A stretch of 22,160 nt of DNA from a virus: positions 1-22,160 of the IMG/VR virus record IMGVR_UViG_3300027883_000030. One strand, written 5' to 3'. The position numbers were made by a program, and so were the translations under genes. The notes under the pieces were generated by a model. The model ran no database searches and was not told where the DNA came from. It saw only the letters and a program-made list of their open reading frames with translations. This document shows, one piece after another, positions 19,481 to 22,160 of this stretch (positions are counted from its first letter, which is position 1; each line of letters opens with the position of its first letter).

Positions 19481-20960
19481 CTGACACCTCTTTTAGTAAT
19501 TTTTCAAACGCTTTTGACAATTCTGGGAAAAACTCTTTTGCTTTAACCCAAGACTGACCACCCTGAGAGTAAAGCTGAAACAAGTTAGCGAAATTCTCTG
19601 TAGCTTGCCAATGCAATCCTCTTGAATAATAGCTTTTGCCATGACCCCACAAATAGAATTTACCTTGCGCCCTTCCCCTGCTCATGCTGTCGATAATGTC
19701 ACTTATGGCGGGAATCCACGGCTCAGAGTAATCTAGAGTGTAGCCCCTTAATCTGCCCTTATTTCTTCCAGACTTGTAATAAATTGGGACTTTTTCAAAA
19801 TACTTGTCTCTAAATTCCTCAAGGTAGCTATCACCTACGAAAACTTCCCTTTTCCCATAACCTCTGGTTGCATATATTCCTAATTTCTCCGCATCCAATT
19901 TAGCCGTTTTTACTAACCTTGACGCAGATATATATTGTGTTCCCTCGCCCAACATATTATCAATATGGTGTCCGTACTCATGCATCAATGTTCTCTTGCT
20001 TTTTGCGGGTGTCACAATGGATTGAGTACCAGATTGATAATACCCCTTACTGCCTTGTGACCCGATAGATTTAGGCTTGGCAATCTTGTTGATTACAGTT
20101 GTTGCTAGTGGAGTAATGCCCCCATCCGTTTCAGCTAACTTTGTCCATTTCTCATCAGAGCCAAAATCTGGCTTTTGCGGGGTTGCTCTCTCCACTTCTT
20201 CTTCTTTCAGTTCTTCATCAAATACTGGCCTGAATTGGTGGCCGCAGTTGTAGCCGCCACGAACAATAAATGGGTCGCCTGACGCTTTACCCGCCCAAGA
20301 ACCTTCCCAAGTTAATGCAATCTCTTCCTCAGTAAATACCTTGCCCTCATGCTTTCGGCAAAATGGTCTGGTTGTTTCGATTAACCTACCAACATACTTC
20401 CAGTGAGTAGCCCCCGACTCCTTGCCTATGACAGCGTTTACAGATGCATCAAACTGCATTAGAGAATCATGTACCTGTTGCTTGGCATACTTAGCCAACC
20501 TTCCACCCTGAACAGCCTTAACAGCCGCGACACTGGACGCAAAAGATGCGCCTGTGAGAGTGTTCTGGTAAACCTCCCTTGATACAGTATCTAGATACTC
20601 TTGACCAATATCATCAAAGCCCTGAAAGCTCATTTTCTGTAATTGAGTTATGACACTAGAGTCAACGGTAGTAAACGCCCCATAAGTCGAAAGCATCTTA
20701 GCAGTTGATGCCGCAACCCCTTTATATTCTTTTATTAGGCCGTCTACAGTTTTTAAATAATCGTCTTCGATTATCTTCCGCAGTTCAGCCCTAGACTTAA
20801 CAGCCCACTCAAGATCAAACAGGTTTCCGTCTTTTAAAGGCGCAGTTGCCATAAGGTCGGCAATGCGGTCTTCAAGCGTCACTAGAGCATCAGACAGCCG
20901 TTCTTGGTGCTGTTCTGCTAATCTCGCCAACCCTTCAACGTAATCGCTGTCAGCCGCCAT
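19464..20960 (-). CDS. MuF-like head morphogenesis protein fused to an HExxH metallopeptidase-like domain (498 aa)
   Basis: Residues 1-250 form the MuF part: long helices, TLTGASFASSVAAVKAVQGGRL near 134-155, and the C-terminal MuF block TRPFCRKHEGKVFT (197-210) with GGYNCGHQFRPV (235-246). C201, H204, C239 and H241 may hold a metal. MuF proteins sit on the portal or inside the head. A charged linker (about 248-300) leads to a second domain, LMHEYGHHIDNM (325-336), an HExxH zinc motif with H327, E328 and H331. About 120 residues later ATENFANLF (453-461) offers E455 as a likely third ligand. MuF proteins with C-terminal enzymatic or toxin domains are known, mainly from Firmicutes prophages; activity and substrate here are inferred. 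The start overlaps the portal stop by one base (TAATG), and the end overlaps the 63-aa gene. Confidence 0.85.
   Translation of the reverse strand: MAADSDYVEGLARLAEQHQERLSDALVTLEDRIADLMATAPLKDGNLFDLEWAVKSRAELRKIIEDDYLKTVDGLIKEYKGVAASTAKMLSTYGAFTTVDSSVITQLQKMSFQGFDDIGQEYLDTVSREVYQNTLTGASFASSVAAVKAVQGGRLAKYAKQQVHDSLMQFDASVNAVIGKESGATHWKYVGRLIETTRPFCRKHEGKVFTEEEIALTWEGSWAGKASGDPFIVRGGYNCGHQFRPVFDEELKEEEVERATPQKPDFGSDEKWTKLAETDGGITPLATTVINKIAKPKSIGSQGSKGYYQSGTQSIVTPAKSKRTLMHEYGHHIDNMLGEGTQYISASRLVKTAKLDAEKLGIYATRGYGKREVFVGDSYLEEFRDKYFEKVPIYYKSGRNKGRLRGYTLDYSEPWIPAISDIIDSMSRGRAQGKFYLWGHGKSYYSRGLHWQATENFANLFQLYSQGGQSWVKAKEFFPELSKAFEKLLKEVSDGTIG
19968..19982 (-). other. HExxH zinc-binding/catalytic motif of the MuF fusion
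   Basis: Codons for H327-E328-Y329-G330-H331. In zincins the two histidines bind zinc and the glutamate activates water. The flanking LM..HID fits an alpha helix with the motif on one face. Confidence 0.82.
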
Positions 20961-22160
20961 TAGAACTGTCCTACGTTACCATCGCCAGAATCGTCATCTT
21001 TAGGTTCAATGAGAACGTCACCACCCTCAACATCCTCAAGGCCAATCTTTTCCCTGACCTCGTTGGCAGTAACAACACCCGCGTCAATGTGATAGCCGTA
21101 TATCTGAGTTTTATCTGAGAAGTCACCAAGTACAGATGCTTTCTCTTCAATCTCAGCGTGAGCCTTTGCAAGAGCCTCATCATCAAGCACTAGATCACTG
21201 ATCTTTTTATCTATCTCCATAGCAAGGGTTACTGATTTAACACCAGTAGAACGCAACTGCTGTAGGAACATAAGCTCTTTATCGTAATCTCTAAGGTCGA
21301 ACGCATCTGGGTAGAAGATTTCTATGTCATTAGTCACTTCCTGCCATTTACAAAATAGACCCCATAATTGTTCTTCCGCAAGCTCAAGAAGATCAGCTTT
21401 CTCTGACAGCTTCGCATTAAGCATCTGAAACTCTGTAGCCATTGCAACACCGCTCATAGTAACGGCCTCAGTGCCACGAACTGCGCCCATGTGAGACATA
21501 CGGTTAATTGATTGAATCTTGTCTTGAATTGATGCGCGTACAGCGTCTAAGTTCTGGCCGCTTGGCTGTAACTGGTAAGGCTTTAATGAAGAGTCCATAT
21601 CATCAGGCATATTAATGATCGCACCTGCGCCCGCTGATGCATCTGTTCCGAACGATTTAACCAAGGTCGGATGGTTGGATATCCTGATAAGCTGTTCCAC
21701 CTCAGACAACTCTTGATAGATAGCGCGTTGCATATAAGAAGCATCAGAGATGTCGCTGATACCAATGCCACGCACAACCGACCTGTTAGCGGGTAGAAAT
21801 ACTGCGGGAATATGACCAAGCACATTGTTGTCAATTTCAACTAACTTATCCAGATCGTTAGTTGACCGCCAAAGCTCAATCTTATCCTTATACCACGCCC
21901 TGTAGTATGACTCTGTAGTCGTATCATCCACGCGAATGACTGATTCCCTGACCTTTAAATAACATAGCTCAAATCGGCCGCTTGGGGTTCTTTCGTATTC
22001 CCAATCCAATACATTTTCTGGCGTAAACATAGTCACATAAGGACGGATTTCCTGATCTAATTCTTCGGCCTTTGTTCCCGCTGTAGACTTAGGCTTGTCC
22101 ATCATTATCCAAACGTGACCATACACGCTTGACCATATCTGGCATTCACGCATAAACGCA
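20960..22160 (-). CDS. Portal protein, partial (N-terminus beyond window)
   Basis: The frame stays open to the right edge (399 codons visible), so the ATG at 22153 is probably internal. Portal features are RYYRAWYKD-type strand-rich clip/wing sequence (ESYYRAWYKDKIELW near 82-96 counted from M22153). Then come HIPAVFLP, DISDASYMQRAIYQELSEVEQLIRISNHPTLV and LKPYQLQPSGQNLDAVRASIQDKIQSINRM with SGVAMATEFQMLNAKLSEKADLLELAEEQLW, the long crown/stem helices of phage portals. The C-terminus reads GYHIDAGVVTANEVREKIGL, then an acidic tail. Twelve copies form the DNA channel at the head vertex. It is the most upstream structural gene here and overlaps the MuF start by one base. A full-length protein of about 450-500 residues is expected. 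Confidence 0.88.
   Translation of the reverse strand, partial: AFMRECQIWSSVYGHVWIMMDKPKSTAGTKAEELDQEIRPYVTMFTPENVLDWEYERTPSGRFELCYLKVRESVIRVDDTTTESYYRAWYKDKIELWRSTNDLDKLVEIDNNVLGHIPAVFLPANRSVVRGIGISDISDASYMQRAIYQELSEVEQLIRISNHPTLVKSFGTDASAGAGAIINMPDDMDSSLKPYQLQPSGQNLDAVRASIQDKIQSINRMSHMGAVRGTEAVTMSGVAMATEFQMLNAKLSEKADLLELAEEQLWGLFCKWQEVTNDIEIFYPDAFDLRDYDKELMFLQQLRSTGVKSVTLAMEIDKKISDLVLDDEALAKAHAEIEEKASVLGDFSDKTQIYGYHIDAGVVTANEVREKIGLEDVEGGDVLIEPKDDDSGDGNVGQF

Overview
The window is a contiguous piece of a tailed double-stranded DNA bacteriophage genome (Caudoviricetes). It is most likely a siphovirus with a long non-contractile tail: there is a tape-measure gene, a tail-tube gene and a lambda-type G/T chaperone pair, but no sheath gene. 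The moderate-to-low GC content, the S74-terminated tip-fibre and the types of small hypothetical genes recall uncultured marine phages of Proteobacteria. That host guess is an inference, and no host gene is present.

Layout, read right to left because almost everything is on the minus strand. Portal (5' end cut by the window edge), a MuF-like head morphogenesis protein with a C-terminal HExxH metallopeptidase-like domain, a 63-aa acidic protein and a 23-aa Lys-rich peptide. Then comes an island of four small rightward genes (18197-19177) with its own promoter, three UUCG-tetraloop hairpins and a probable terminator. A strong leftward promoter next to it starts the capsid operon: scaffold, major capsid protein, a hairpin terminator, connector with an EF-hand-like loop, tail completion protein, tail terminator, tail tube, G/T chaperones, tape measure, two distal-tail proteins, a GNAT acetyltransferase, and a 3231-aa tip-attachment/fibre protein ending in an S74 intramolecular chaperone. 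Left of it are a 97-aa protein, then a separately promoted cassette of small genes ending in a 3-TM holin cut by the left edge. No endolysin, terminase, integrase or replication gene is visible.

How the genes work together. Portal, scaffold and capsid build the procapsid. The MuF protein is expected inside or on the head, possibly to be ejected with DNA. The connector, completion and terminator proteins join head and tail. The G and GT chaperones load the tape measure while tube protein polymerises around it, and the distal proteins and giant tip complete the host-contacting end. Gene packing is tight: TAATG one-base overlaps at 253, 435, 12480 and 20960, and ATGA overlaps at 11920, 15638 and 16057.

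Most notable: (1) a textbook -1 frameshift signal in the G/T region, with slippery GGGAAAC directly before the G stop, a 6-nt spacer and a long hairpin; (2) the MuF-metallopeptidase fusion; (3) the promoter-bounded island of four unknown small genes inside the head operon; (4) the very large modular tip-fibre with internal duplications and an autocleaving C-terminus. There is no stretch over 300 bases without a gene.
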